DNA of 64,000 bases from JAPPLB01 sp965208945 (GCA_965208945.1 OZ242366.1:5704001-5768000); one strand, 5' to 3'; counted from the stretch's first letter, positions 6,873 to 16,238 are shown. Notes: a model not told the origin generated them from the sequence alone. Translations and numbers: made by a program.

Positions 6873-8867
6873 CTACTTCCGGGCGGGCCTCAAGTGCTCT
6901 TCCACCCACTCCAGATGCCGCTCGGCCACATCCAGCAGGAATTTAGGTTCACGGGGGCCGTGGGGTGTGCGAGGGTAGACGACCATCCTGGCCTTCACGC
7001 CGCGGCGGTGCAGAGCGTTGTAATACTCGTACCCCTGCGAGATCGGCACCCGAAGGTCCTGCTCGCCGTGGAGCACGAGAGTCGGCGTCTTGACGTTCTG
7101 CACGAAGCTCATCGGCGAGTGCTTGCGATAGGCCTCGAAGTTCTCCCAAGGCTCGCCGTTGAAGTAGCTCGGCAGGAAGTCAAGGATGTCGGAAGTGCCG
7201 GTGAAGCTCCAGAGGTTCGTTACCGCTGCTCCAACGCAGGCCGCCTTGAAGCGGTCTGTCTGGCCGATCACCCAACTCGTCATGAAGCCGCCGTAGCTCC
7301 AGCCCATCACAGCCATTCGATCCGGGTCGGCAACACCCATCTCGATGACGTGATCGACGCCCGCCATGATGTCTTCGTAGTCGCCTCCGCCCCAGTCTTC
7401 GGTATTGGCACGGCGGAACTCCGACCCGTAGCCCGAAGAGCCGCGCGGATTCGGCCGCAGAACAGCGTAGCCTTCCGCCGCGAAAGCAGCGATGGGGTAG
7501 AGGCCGCGCGCGCCGATGAAGGTCTCGGTGAATACGCCCATCGGCCCACCGTGAATCACCAGAGCCAACGGCGCTCGCCGGCCTTCCCGGTAATCCAGCG
7601 GATACGTCAACAGGCCCTCGATCTCACGGCCGTCTTTCGACTTCCAGCGGATGACATCGGTGCGGGCAAAAGCGCGTGAACGCAACGAGGCATGGACATC
7701 GCTTGCTTGCGACGCCTTCCCGCCCACTGCAAGCACATAGGCCTCGACAGCTCGACCGGAGCTTTCAGCGGCAACTCCGATGTGCGTCCCCGCGGCATTG
7801 AGCCGGGCGCCGCGGCCATAGGAAGCCAGCGTCCCCTGGCCGGGGAATCCGAGTTCCCGCGGTTCGCCCTCGAATGCGAGCGCAACCAGCACATTGCGGG
7901 TTCCTCGAGTCTCGGTAAAGAACAAGCGGTCCGAATCCGAGCCGAATCCGAGAAGGTTCGAGCCGCGCCCGAACTCGTCCTGGGTCAGAGCGAGGATGCG
8001 GTCCTGGCCGGATAAGAGATCCTTGACGATCAAGCGTCCGTCACGGGCCCAGTTTCCGGGCACGCTGCTTCGGACGAAGGCAAGCAGCTTGCCGTCGGGG
8101 GAGTATTTCGGGGAGCGCTCCGACAGGGCGCCGGAGGCGAGCTTCCGGACGGCGCCGCCCTCGATCTCAACCTCGGAGATGTCCGCCTGCAGCCAGTAGT
8201 CGGGCTCGTTGCGGGGCCAATGCTCGAAGACGATCCTCTCCGAGTCCGGCGACCACTCGAAGGCAGCGACGTGGTTGTCCGCGGTCAGTATTTCGCGGGG
8301 CTCTTGCCCTTTCTGTTCGGGATCGGCGCTGACGATCCACAGCCCAAGGTTGCCGGGCTTTTCGCCGACGATCCTGAAGTCAAGCTTTTGCTTCTTGGCT
8401 TTCTCGATCTCGTGGTCTTTCCCGCGCCCACTGAAAGCGAGCCAGCGGCCATCAGGCGAAACGCGGAATCCGCCGATGGAGCCGTCCCAGTCCGTGAGCC
8501 GCAAGGCCTCGCCCCCGGCGACGGGAATGCGCCACAGATTCGCGCTGCCCGAGCGGCTGGACCGAAAGTAGACGAACCGGCGGTCCGGCGAGAACGCCGG
8601 AGAATCGGCGCTCTTTTCACCCGCCGTCAGTGGGAAACCCCGCGAGCCGTCGCGGCGGGCGAGATGAATCTGCGTCAACATCTCACTCTTCTCTTCCTCC
8701 ATCACGGCTTGCGTCCGCGTGAAGGCGACCCAGCTTCCGCCGGGCGACGGTACGACCTCGCCGATCATGTCGACGGTCATGGCATCCTGGGGAGTCCAGG
8801 AGCCGATGGCCTGGCCCCACGAGAGCGAGAGATGCAAGAGAGCAAGTATCAAGAGGCGGGTGAGCAT
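6873..8867 (-). CDS. S9 family serine peptidase (prolyl oligopeptidase / acylaminoacyl-peptidase type), exported
   Basis: A roughly 664-residue two-domain peptidase. The N-terminal half is a beta-propeller with PD40-like repeats (SPDGRWLAFSG, SPDSERIVFEH, SPDGKLLAFVR); the C-terminal alpha/beta-hydrolase domain carries the nucleophile GWSYGGF, the acid in HGEQDLRVP and the histidine in TPHGPREP, giving a complete Ser-Asp-His triad. Such enzymes trim short peptides. I place the start at ATG 8867 (MLTRLLILALLHLSLSWGQA), which gives a normal signal peptide; the longer reading to 8915 would bury it. Export to the periplasm is therefore likely. Preceding gene on this strand: the CysQ-like phosphatase. 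Confidence 0.93.
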   Translation of the reverse strand: MLTRLLILALLHLSLSWGQAIGSWTPQDAMTVDMIGEVVPSPGGSWVAFTRTQAVMEEEKSEMLTQIHLARRDGSRGFPLTAGEKSADSPAFSPDRRFVYFRSSRSGSANLWRIPVAGGEALRLTDWDGSIGGFRVSPDGRWLAFSGRGKDHEIEKAKKQKLDFRIVGEKPGNLGLWIVSADPEQKGQEPREILTADNHVAAFEWSPDSERIVFEHWPRNEPDYWLQADISEVEIEGGAVRKLASGALSERSPKYSPDGKLLAFVRSSVPGNWARDGRLIVKDLLSGQDRILALTQDEFGRGSNLLGFGSDSDRLFFTETRGTRNVLVALAFEGEPRELGFPGQGTLASYGRGARLNAAGTHIGVAAESSGRAVEAYVLAVGGKASQASDVHASLRSRAFARTDVIRWKSKDGREIEGLLTYPLDYREGRRAPLALVIHGGPMGVFTETFIGARGLYPIAAFAAEGYAVLRPNPRGSSGYGSEFRRANTEDWGGGDYEDIMAGVDHVIEMGVADPDRMAVMGWSYGGFMTSWVIGQTDRFKAACVGAAVTNLWSFTGTSDILDFLPSYFNGEPWENFEAYRKHSPMSFVQNVKTPTLVLHGEQDLRVPISQGYEYYNALHRRGVKARMVVYPRTPHGPREPKFLLDVAERHLEWVEEHLRPARK

Positions 8868-8933
8868 ACGCTGTATCTTAGACAATCCCGGGGAAAGCAA
8901 ACCTGAGGGGGCCATCGGGACGCAGGTTCGCCG

Positions 8934-9713
8934 TCAGCGCACGATAAAACCCGGATTGTGCAGGTCCGGCTTGTTGTAGCGCAGTTCCTCTTCCGACCCC
9001 AACCGAATCACCTTGCGGCCGGCGGCGTTGGCAATGGCATGGCCCGCGCCGGTGTCCCACTCCATCGTCGGACCGAATCGAGGGTACAGGTCGGCGACGC
9101 CTTCTGCCACGAGGCAGAACTTCAAGGAACTGCCCATTGCCATGAATTCGACCCGGCCTTGCTCGGACCGCTGCTCCTCGAGGAAGACGTCCATCTCCGG
9201 CGTGGGATGGAAGCGGCTTCCGGCGATCACGACTCCATCACCTTTCACATCGCGAGGAACAGGAAGGGAGATCCGCACGCCACCCTCCGTCTTCCAAGCG
9301 CCCTCGCCGTCAACACCGTCATAGAGCAGGTCCAGCACCGGCGCATAGATCACGCCCATGGTGGGCCGCTCGTTTTCAACCAGGGCAATATTCACGGTGA
9401 AATGCCCGTCCCGCTTCACGAACCCCTTGGTGCCGTCCAGCGGATCGACGAGCCAGAACCGAGTCCATTGCCGCCGGACGTCGTAGGGAACTTGCTCGGT
9501 GCTCTCCTCGGAGAGGACCGGGATGTCCGGATAGCGTTCGCGGAGACGATCGATAATCACGCGATGAGCACGGAGGTCCGCTTCGGTGATCGGAGAGGCG
9601 TCACTCTTCCGTTCGACCTGAAAATCGGTCTCGTAGACTTCGAGGATGGCTCGTCCGGCCTCGCGGGCGGTTGCGATGAGATAGGGCAGATCCATTACCG
9701 GCATGGCCTTCAC
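8934..9713 (-). CDS. cysQ: 3'(2'),5'-bisphosphate nucleotidase / inositol-monophosphatase family (CysQ-like)
   Basis: 259 residues of the inositol-monophosphatase superfamily, Mg-dependent and Li-sensitive phosphatases. The metal-binding motifs are clear: LSEES near residue 80, WLVDPLDGTKGFVKRDG near residue 100 and a C-terminal GPTMEWDTGAGHAI. The DGTKGF form fits CysQ/Hal2-type enzymes, which hydrolyse 3'-phosphoadenosine 5'-phosphate formed in sulfate assimilation, but inositol phosphatase activity cannot be excluded. A ribosome site (GGAAGGA) seven bases before GTG 9713 supports that start; ATGs at 9704 and 9695 are alternatives. It lies 48 bp after recN. Confidence 0.85.
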   Translation of the reverse strand: MKAMPVMDLPYLIATAREAGRAILEVYETDFQVERKSDASPITEADLRAHRVIIDRLRERYPDIPVLSEESTEQVPYDVRRQWTRFWLVDPLDGTKGFVKRDGHFTVNIALVENERPTMGVIYAPVLDLLYDGVDGEGAWKTEGGVRISLPVPRDVKGDGVVIAGSRFHPTPEMDVFLEEQRSEQGRVEFMAMGSSLKFCLVAEGVADLYPRFGPTMEWDTGAGHAIANAAGRKVIRLGSEEELRYNKPDLHNPGFIVR

Positions 9714-9761
9714 GGGATTTTCCTTCCGGCCTCACAGGAGGCGCTGCTCTGCGATCAAGCG

Positions 9762-11471
9762 CTAACCTGCCTGCGCCGCTTTGCGTCGCTGGGTCTCCAA
9801 CATTTCCTGGGCGTGCTCGACGGCGGAAGCCGTTACGTTTTCGCCGGATAACATCCGGGCCAACTCGGCGACCCGTTCCGGTTCCGACAACTCCGAGAGG
9901 GTCGCGAATGCCGCCGTCTTCCCTTCGCGCTTCTGGACATGGTAGTGGGCGTCGGCAAAGCCAGCGACCTGGGGCAGGTGCGTCACACAAAGAACCTGAT
10001 GGCTGCGCGCCAGATCGTGCAGACGCCGTCCGACGGATTCCGCCACGCGCCCACCGATCCCACTGTCGATCTCATCGAATACCAGCGTGCGGGGGATGGC
10101 AGTTCCCTTCGCGGGAAGCGTCGGAAGAAGGCACGTCTTGAGAGCCAAGGCGATCCGTGACAGCTCTCCGCCCGAGGCCACATCGGCCAGCGGACGGGGC
10201 GGGTGACCGCGATTGGTGGAAATCAAAAAGCGCACCTTGTCGATGCCCGACGGCGACCAAGGCGCGGCGTCAGGCGGCCCGAAATCCACCTGAAAAACAG
10301 CCTTCTCCATCGCCAACGAAGCCAGCTCTATTTCGACGAGCTTACTCAGCCGCTTGCTCGCTTGCTGCCTTTTCTTCGAGAGAGCGGCCGCTCGGGCGGC
10401 GTAACGGGTCGCCGACTCAGCTTGAGCCGCCTCGATCCGCTCGATCTGCTCGTCACTGGATTCCAGGTCGGCGAGACGCCGCTCGACTTCCTGTCCGTAG
10501 GCGATCACTTCGGTCAGCGTCGGCCCGTACTTGCGGCACAGTCTTTCGATCAGCGCCAGCCGGTCCTCGATCTCCGCCAGCCTTCGGGGATCCGGCTCGA
10601 GCCGGTCCCGATACGAACGGAGATCAAGGGCCACATCGTCCACACAGGCGCGGGCGCTCTCCAGCGGCGACCGCCAAGCAGCCGCGTCCGTGTCGAACCG
10701 GGACAGCTCTTCGACGTCACGCTGCGCCGCGGCAAGCTGCGCCGTCGCCGAGTCCTCGGCATCATAGAGAGCGTCATAGGCCCGCGCGGCGCTTTCCAGA
10801 ACGCGCTCGATATTACTCAACACATCGCGTTCGCGCTGCAGCGCCTGCCATTCGTTCGCATCCAATTTCGCTTCGGCGATCTCGCGGTGCTGGAAGCGGT
10901 AGAGATCGAGCAAGCGCAGCCGCTCCTGTTCGTTGTTGCGCAGCTCGCGCAGACGGTCTGCCGCCGCGCGCCACTCTCGATAGGTTTCATCGACTTCCGC
11001 CAACTGCGGGGCGGTTTCCGCAAAAGCGTCGAGCATATCGAGCTGAGCCCTTGCCGAGAAAAGCCGCTGCTGCTCGTGCTGTCCGTGGATGTCGGCCAGT
11101 GCAACGGCAAGCTCTCGCAAAACACCCAGAGTCACCACGCGTCCGTTCACGTAAGCGCGCGACTTGCCGTTTGCGAGAATCTCGCGCTCGACGATCAGCT
11201 CGCCGTTTTCCGGCTCAATCCCTGCCTGAGACAATGAACCGTTCCCGGTCGAGCCGTGGTCCACTTCGAACACCCCCGCGACGCGGGCCCGCCGGTTATC
11301 GGCGCGGATGACGTCGCTGGATGCACGAGCGCCGAGCAGCAACGACAGCGCATCGACGATGATCGACTTGCCGCTGCCCGTTTCGCCCGTCAGCAGGTTA
11401 AGACCGTGGTGAAAACGGACGCGCAATTTCTCTACTACGGCGTAGTTCTCGGCGTTGAGTTCGAGCAGCAT
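9762..11471 (-). CDS. recN: DNA repair protein RecN
   Basis: A 569-residue SMC-like ATPase for double-strand-break repair in the cytoplasm. Visible are the Walker A GETGSGKS near residue 30, a long alpha-helical coiled-coil middle, the signature region ASGGELSRIALALK and Walker B TLVFDEIDSGIGGRVAESVG, and the DDLARSHQVLCVTHLPQVAGFAD segment typical of RecN. I start at ATG 11471 (MLLELNAENYAVV), where the family alignment begins, rather than the upstream frame extension to 11528. Length matches family members (about 550-570). Confidence 0.95.
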   Translation of the reverse strand: MLLELNAENYAVVEKLRVRFHHGLNLLTGETGSGKSIIVDALSLLLGARASSDVIRADNRRARVAGVFEVDHGSTGNGSLSQAGIEPENGELIVEREILANGKSRAYVNGRVVTLGVLRELAVALADIHGQHEQQRLFSARAQLDMLDAFAETAPQLAEVDETYREWRAAADRLRELRNNEQERLRLLDLYRFQHREIAEAKLDANEWQALQRERDVLSNIERVLESAARAYDALYDAEDSATAQLAAAQRDVEELSRFDTDAAAWRSPLESARACVDDVALDLRSYRDRLEPDPRRLAEIEDRLALIERLCRKYGPTLTEVIAYGQEVERRLADLESSDEQIERIEAAQAESATRYAARAAALSKKRQQASKRLSKLVEIELASLAMEKAVFQVDFGPPDAAPWSPSGIDKVRFLISTNRGHPPRPLADVASGGELSRIALALKTCLLPTLPAKGTAIPRTLVFDEIDSGIGGRVAESVGRRLHDLARSHQVLCVTHLPQVAGFADAHYHVQKREGKTAAFATLSELSEPERVAELARMLSGENVTASAVEHAQEMLETQRRKAAQAG

Positions 11472-11771
11472 CAGTGGACGGGACGGATTCGATCCAAGTT
11501 CCGCGCGACGGCGACTCGGACGCGCCAAAAAAATGTAACCGCAGGGCGGCGGTCAGGCGTCCAAAGACCAACGTACGTAGTGTAGTATGTGGTACATTTT
11601 GGATGTTGAGTCGCGTCAAAGTGACTCCGAGGCGTTCCCTGATTAGCCGCAGGTATTGAGGAGGCCGGGCTTGTGTCTTTCGACGATCAGTCCGGTTGTG
11701 CCGGCGGCGACAGGCGAGCAGAGAGTCTGCCGCTTTGATTTTTGGACGGCTGGACCGTCTGAGGAGACGTC
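11472..11771. other. Intergenic region between divergent recN and tolQ
   Basis: About 300 bp with no gene I can support. It must hold promoters for recN (minus) and the Tol operon (plus), but no clean -35/-10 pair stands out. GAGGAG at 11761-11766 is the tolQ ribosome site. A 19-codon open frame from ATG 11587 has no ribosome site and is not called. Confidence 0.5.
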
Positions 11772-12584
11772 TTGATACGACCAACCCTTGCCCTCCTACT
11801 GCAAGCTGTAGACCCGTCCGGCGCGAGCGAATTGCCGGAGGCCGCCCAGGAAATCGAGGCGGCGATGGATGCGGCCGCCCTGGAACAGAGCGGCTTTCTC
11901 GAGCTGATCCTCTCGGGCTCGCCGCTCGCGATGGTGGTCCTGACGGTGCTGCTCGCTTTCTCGGTCGCTTCCTGGGCGATCGCCTTTTCCAAGCACAGCT
12001 TGCTGAAAGCATCGCGGCGCAATGACCTCAATTTCCTGAAGACCTTCCGGCGCGTCGGCCGACTCGCGGAGCTGAGCGCAGCGAGCGAACAATACCGTCC
12101 GGCTCCACTGGTCACGGTGTTCGAGTTTGGCTACGAAGAAGTCGCCCGGCAGGTCAACCACCTCGGACGGCTTCGCAACGGCGGCGCACTGGAGCGCTGC
12201 CTGCAACTCGGCATCAACGAAGAAGTAACGCATCTCCAAAAGAACATGGGATGGCTCGCCACGACGGCGTCGGCGACGCCCTTCATCGGTCTCTTCGGAA
12301 CCGTGTGGGGCGTTCTCGAAGCCTTTCGAGGATTAGGCGAAGCGGGCGGAGCCACGTTGCGTGCGGTGGCCCCCGGTATCGCGGAGGCCCTGGTGGCCAC
12401 GGCGTTCGGGCTGTTCGCGGCGATCCCGGCGCTGATCTTCTTCAACATGTTCTCGCAACGTATCCGCGAAATGCGCGCCCACATGGAGGATTTCGGGCTC
12501 GAGTTCTACAACCTCGCCGAGCGCAGCTACGGAGAAGCAGATGGCGTTTTCGAACCGGAACAGACAGGAAGAGTCCATAGCTGA
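11772..12584 (+). CDS. tolQ: Tol-Pal system proton channel TolQ (MotA/TolQ/ExbB family)
   Basis: 270 residues. The inner-membrane proton channel that, with TolR, energises the trans-envelope Tol-Pal machine. The first membrane span lies near residues 50-75 (SPLAMVVLTVLLAFSVASWAIAF); the conserved two-helix core is at about 160-225 (TTASATPFIGLFGTVWGVLEAF ... GIAEALVATAFGLFAAIPALIFF). The frame opens at a TTG (11772) with GAGGAG five bases upstream, which supports TTG as the real start. First gene of a tightly packed operon; it overlaps tolR by 44 bp. Its position beside tolB and pal argues for TolQ rather than ExbB. Confidence 0.93.
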   Translation: MIRPTLALLLQAVDPSGASELPEAAQEIEAAMDAAALEQSGFLELILSGSPLAMVVLTVLLAFSVASWAIAFSKHSLLKASRRNDLNFLKTFRRVGRLAELSAASEQYRPAPLVTVFEFGYEEVARQVNHLGRLRNGGALERCLQLGINEEVTHLQKNMGWLATTASATPFIGLFGTVWGVLEAFRGLGEAGGATLRAVAPGIAEALVATAFGLFAAIPALIFFNMFSQRIREMRAHMEDFGLEFYNLAERSYGEADGVFEPEQTGRVHS

Positions 12585-12963
12585 CATCAACATCACGCCG
12601 TTCGTGGACGTGGTGCTGGTCCTGCTCATCATTTTCATGATCACGGCGGGGGTGGTGGAGTTCGGTCTCGAGATCGACGTGCCGCGCACGCGCGAGGTCG
12701 CCAGCACCAGCGAGGACTATGATTTCGTCAACATCACCTCCGACGGGCAACTGTATCTGAACACCGAGCCGATCAGCGTCTACGACATCGCGCCGCGCAT
12801 CAAGGAACGGCAGGGCGAGGAAGGTCCCGGGGTCTATGTGCGAGCCCACAAGGAAACCCCCTGGGAAGTGGTAGCCCAGGTTGTCGCCGAATGCGGCGCC
12901 AGTAAAGTCGTGGTCAATATGGTCACCAAGCCTCTGGAGCGGAATCCGCGAAGGAAGAGATGA
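12541..12963 (+). CDS. tolR: TolR/ExbD-family biopolymer transport protein
   Basis: 140 residues. A single membrane span near the N terminus (ITPFVDVVLVLLIIFMITAG) contains the conserved aspartate used in proton translocation, followed by a periplasmic domain (DGQLYLNTEPISVYDIAPRI...). It works with TolQ and the TonB/TolA-like protein. ATG 12541 has the ribosome site GGAGAAGCAG directly upstream and lies inside the end of tolQ in another frame; its own stop overlaps the next start (ATGA at 12960). Such nested overlaps imply coupled translation. Confidence 0.92.
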   Translation: MAFSNRNRQEESIADINITPFVDVVLVLLIIFMITAGVVEFGLEIDVPRTREVASTSEDYDFVNITSDGQLYLNTEPISVYDIAPRIKERQGEEGPGVYVRAHKETPWEVVAQVVAECGASKVVVNMVTKPLERNPRRKR

Positions 12964-13751
12964 GCACCCGCATCGATCCTCTGGAGCAAGCCGAACCGCT
13001 GCGCAAGCCGCTGATGATTTCGGCCACCTGCCACGTGGCGCTCTTCGCAACCACGATGGTCTGGTCTCTGTTCGACGCGCCTTTTTCATTGGGAGATCCC
13101 AGTGAAAACCCCGGAGGGGCCGTCGTCGTCAATCCGATCGAGGGCATCCCTCTGCCTCGGCCTCGCACGCAAAGGGAAAATCCCGTTGCGAATCCCGTGC
13201 AGCACAACGTGCCGTCGATTCCCGAGCCGCCTCGACCCCAGGCGGAACCGGAGCCTGCCGAACCGGAACCCGATGCCGTGCCGATCGAGAAGGAACGCAA
13301 GCGCCGCAAACACCAGGCCGGCAACCAGCAGAAGTATCAAGAACCGCCCCGGAAGAACCAGTTGGCGTCGTCGACGGGGGCCGCGGTCAGTTCTCCGATC
13401 TACACCGGCAGGCAGCAGCAAAGTGGAGGAGGCGGCGTCGGCTTCGGCAAGGGCAGTCCGTTCGGAGCCCGATTCGGGTGGTACGCCGACGCCTTGCAGC
13501 GCCGCCTGGCCCAGGAGTGGCGAACGTCACTGGGGCAATCACGGGGCACGAGTTCCAAACCGGTCGTGATGAGTTTTTCGATCCTGAGCAACGGCGCGAT
13601 TCGCGACATCCGAGTTGGCAGAACAAGTGGAAACCGCTCACTGGACACATCGGCATTTCGAGCGGTCATGAATACGAATCCATTTCAACCGCTACCGCGG
13701 GGGCTACCGAGGCGTTCCATCCGAGTCGAAATGTGGTTTCAAGTGCGATGA
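12960..13751 (+). CDS. TonB/TolA-like energy transducer of the Tol system
   Basis: 263 residues. A single N-terminal membrane anchor (about residues 19-40, MISATCHVALFATTMVWSLF), a proline- and glutamate-rich spacer (PRPQAEPEPAEPEPDAVPIEKERK) and a C-terminal TonB-like domain (RFGWYADALQRRLAQEWRTS ... SFSILSNGAIRDIRVGRTSG ... FQPLPRGL). This arrangement spans the periplasm and transmits the TolQR-derived force to TolB-Pal. Its place between tolR and tolB is that of tolA, although the C-terminal domain reads as TonB-type. The start overlaps the tolR stop and the stop overlaps the tolB start (ATGA both times). Confidence 0.88.
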   Translation: MSTRIDPLEQAEPLRKPLMISATCHVALFATTMVWSLFDAPFSLGDPSENPGGAVVVNPIEGIPLPRPRTQRENPVANPVQHNVPSIPEPPRPQAEPEPAEPEPDAVPIEKERKRRKHQAGNQQKYQEPPRKNQLASSTGAAVSSPIYTGRQQQSGGGGVGFGKGSPFGARFGWYADALQRRLAQEWRTSLGQSRGTSSKPVVMSFSILSNGAIRDIRVGRTSGNRSLDTSAFRAVMNTNPFQPLPRGLPRRSIRVEMWFQVR

Positions 13752-15136
13752 AACAAACAATCTCCCAAATCACCGTATTGATTCTTTGTTCGTTGTTGTC
13801 GGCCTGGGCGCTGCTTGGTCAGCGGCCCCAGCGGCCCGACCTTCGAGGCATCATCACCGAAGACATGCAAGCGCCGCGTATCGCGGTGCCGGACATGCCG
13901 GGACCGGGCGATTTGTCCCGGGAAATCTCCGCTTTCAACAACACGTTGTGGAACGACCTGGAAAGCTCGGCGCAATTCCAGATGGTCTCGAAGAGCCTCT
14001 ATCCGCGAACTCCGCCGCGGCGTCCCGAGGACCTCAAGTCGGCCGACCAGCGCATGCCGACCGACAAGGGGGCGCAGGGCTTCTGGCTGCGCGGCTGGTC
14101 GGACCCCCCGGCAACCACGCGCTATCTGACGTTCGGTTCGCTCGACAAGAGCGGCGAGCGACTGGTGCTTTCCGGGTATCTCTACGACGCCGCCGCCCAG
14201 GAAGTGCGCAACGCGCACATCTTCGGGAAACGCTATTTCTCCAGTCTCGACATCGCGGGAGCGCGCCAGCTTGCACACGAGTTCGCCCGCGACATCTCGC
14301 AGAACCTGGGCCTCGGAATGGGCCTGGCCGGCACGCGCATCTACTTCGTCTCGGACCGCACCGGACACAAAGAGATCTGGGGAATGGACTACGACGGCAG
14401 CAACGAGCAACAGATTACTCGATACGAGAACATCTCCATCACCCCGGCCGTCTCGCCGGACGGCTCTCGCATCGCGTTCACCACGTACGTCGACGGGCTG
14501 CCGGCGATCTACGTGCACTCGCTCGAAACCAACCGTCGGCTGACCTTCTACAACCAGAAAGCGTCGTTGAACACTACGCCGAACTTTCACCCCAACGGCC
14601 AGCAGATCGCATTCGCGTCGTCGGCCACGGGCCGCTCACAGATCTACCTGGCCGACCTCGACGGACGGAACTTTCGGCGGGTCTCCTATTCACGCGGGCT
14701 GGAAGTCGATCCGGCCATCAATCCCAAGACCGGAACGCAGGTCGCGTTCACGTCGGGCCGCTCGGGCCTCCCGCAGGTCTACGTCATGGATATCGACGGG
14801 GCGAATGTCCGCATGTTGTCGCTGGGCGGCGGCGATGCGGTGCAAGCCGTCTGGGACCCGCAGGGCGAGAATGTGGCGTTCGCCTGGACCCGCGGTTTCG
14901 AACCCGGCAACTACAACATCTTCGTGATGAACGTGGCCACGCAGAAGCTGGTTCAACTGACGTACGGGGCAGGCCGCAACGAGAACCCCTACTTCTCGCC
15001 GAGCGGCACGCACATCGTGTTCTCTTCCAACCGTCTCGGGGATAACCAGATCTGGACCATGCGCGCCGACGGCTCCGACCTCAAACGGCTCACGTCGAGG
15101 GGGCGCAACGCGATGCCGGTCTGGGGCATACGATAG
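13748..15136 (+). CDS. tolB: Tol-Pal system protein TolB
   Basis: 462 residues, periplasmic. A signal peptide (ITVLILCSLLSAWALLGQ) precedes an N-terminal alpha/beta domain (about 35-190, TolB_N) and a six-bladed PD40 propeller with repeats such as YFVSDRTGHKEIWGMDYDG, SPDGSRIAFTTY, NPKTGTQVAFTSGRSG and SPSGTHIVFSSNRLGD. It docks Pal at the outer membrane. ATG 13748 overlaps the upstream stop codon (ATGA) and begins the signal peptide, so the longer open frame reaching 13478 is rejected. A MITE copy starts two bases after the stop codon and separates tolB from pal. Confidence 0.95.
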   Translation: MKQTISQITVLILCSLLSAWALLGQRPQRPDLRGIITEDMQAPRIAVPDMPGPGDLSREISAFNNTLWNDLESSAQFQMVSKSLYPRTPPRRPEDLKSADQRMPTDKGAQGFWLRGWSDPPATTRYLTFGSLDKSGERLVLSGYLYDAAAQEVRNAHIFGKRYFSSLDIAGARQLAHEFARDISQNLGLGMGLAGTRIYFVSDRTGHKEIWGMDYDGSNEQQITRYENISITPAVSPDGSRIAFTTYVDGLPAIYVHSLETNRRLTFYNQKASLNTTPNFHPNGQQIAFASSATGRSQIYLADLDGRNFRRVSYSRGLEVDPAINPKTGTQVAFTSGRSGLPQVYVMDIDGANVRMLSLGGGDAVQAVWDPQGENVAFAWTRGFEPGNYNIFVMNVATQKLVQLTYGAGRNENPYFSPSGTHIVFSSNRLGDNQIWTMRADGSDLKRLTSRGRNAMPVWGIR

Positions 15137-15137
15137 C

Positions 15138-15320
15138 TAGCCTGCATTTCTCACCACCCGACGGTCGAAGCACGCCATACGACCGCCAGGACTTCGTTGC
15201 GCTTGCTTGCCGTGCTCAACGTACTGTTCAAGTACGCCTGCGCGCGCCAAGCGGCTCGCGCCTCGTCCTGACGGCCCTCTCACCCACTTCGCCTCGCCGC
15301 GTGGTGAGAAATGCAGGCTA
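15138..15320 (-). repeat. MITE-like repeat, type A, copy R3 (183 bp)
   Basis: Intact copy in reverse orientation with both 20-bp termini perfect and TA at each edge. Its central palindrome (CGTACTGTTCAAGTACG on the plus strand, 15220-15236) is an unoccupied, exact match to the IS target. It lies between tolB and the pal promoter. Confidence 0.93.
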
Positions 15321-15384
15321 GGCGATCCGGCGGAAGAATCTGATCGTATGGACCTCTAATTCGGACTTGCAATCCCTTGTTGAC

Positions 15385-15412
15385 TTGCAATCCCTTGCGA
15401 ACCTGCTATTAT
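15385..15412 (+). promoter_or_regulatory. Sigma-70-like promoter for pal
   Basis: TTGCAA (15385-15390), 16-bp spacer, TATTAT (15407-15412), about 65 bp before the pal start codon. It overlaps an 18-bp tandem duplication (GACTTGCAATCCCTTG at 15364 and again at 15382), so a duplicated -35 or regulator site is possible. It would let pal be expressed separately from tolQRAB, from which the MITE divides it. Confidence 0.5.
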
Positions 15413-15476
15413 TTCCTTTTCACCGGTTAGCACCAGTTTGTGTCCAAACACCTTGGAGGAGGCGTAAGGAGTTCTC

Positions 15477-16238
15477 ATGCTACGGAAGCGTCAGGTCGCG
15501 CTGATCATACTCAGCGTATTCTTAGCAGTCTTTGCGGCAGGCTGTAAGAAAGAGCCACCACCGCCGCCACCACCGCCACCGGCGCCAGAGCCGGAGCCGC
15601 CGGCGAGACCGACGGTCACTCTGTCGGCCGAGCCGAGTTCCATCGAACGCGGCAAGTCAGCAACCCTGAAGTGGTCCTCGACAAACGCAACTTCTGCCTC
15701 GATCAATCAGGGCATTGGGGCCGTGCGGACAAGCGGCAGCCGCGAAGTCTTCCCGACCCAAACCACGAGCTACTCGATAACGGTCAAGGGTCAGGGCGGC
15801 GAGGCCAGCGCCTCGGCGACCGTGACGGTGCGGCAGCCACCACCGCCGCCGCCGCCGCCAGCGCCGAAGCCGGACTTCTCGGAGGCGCTGGAAGGCGCAG
15901 TCCGGGACGCCTATTTCGACTACGACAAGAGCGATATCCGCCCCGATGCAGAGTCGGCGCTGCGGTCGAACGCGAGTGCGCTCCAACGGCTGTTCGGCGA
16001 CTATCCGAACGACCGTGTCGTCATCGAAGGCCACTGCGACGAGCGCGGGACCAACGAGTACAACCTGGCTCTCGGAGACCGCCGCGCCACCGCCGCGCGC
16101 GACTTCCTGATGAACCAGGGGGTGCCCGCCGGCAAGTTGACGACCATCAGCTACGGCGAAGAGCGGCCGCAGTGCTCGGAATCCGATGAGAGTTGTTGGC
16201 AGCGGAATCGCCGCGCCCACTTCTCAGCGGCCCGATAG
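15477..16238 (+). CDS. pal: Peptidoglycan-associated lipoprotein Pal with an Ig-like insert
   Basis: 253 residues. The signal peptide ends in the lipobox AAGC (Cys23), followed by a proline/glutamate stretch, an Ig-like beta domain (about residues 45-118, VTLSAEPSSIERGKSATLKW...), a second polyproline linker and a C-terminal OmpA-like peptidoglycan-binding domain (YFDYDKSDIRPDAESAL ... VIEGHCDERGTNEYNLALGDRRA). Pal tethers the outer membrane to peptidoglycan and binds TolB. The standard Pal is about 170 residues; the Ig-like insert makes this a long variant. AAGGAG lies six bases before ATG 15477. Followed by a strong terminator. Confidence 0.94.
   Translation: MLRKRQVALIILSVFLAVFAAGCKKEPPPPPPPPPAPEPEPPARPTVTLSAEPSSIERGKSATLKWSSTNATSASINQGIGAVRTSGSREVFPTQTTSYSITVKGQGGEASASATVTVRQPPPPPPPPAPKPDFSEALEGAVRDAYFDYDKSDIRPDAESALRSNASALQRLFGDYPNDRVVIEGHCDERGTNEYNLALGDRRATAARDFLMNQGVPAGKLTTISYGEERPQCSESDESCWQRNRRAHFSAAR

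Noticed and set aside
11587..11646. 19-codon open frame (MWYILDVESRQ...) upstream of tolQ
   Set aside because: No ribosome site and nothing to support it as a leader peptide.
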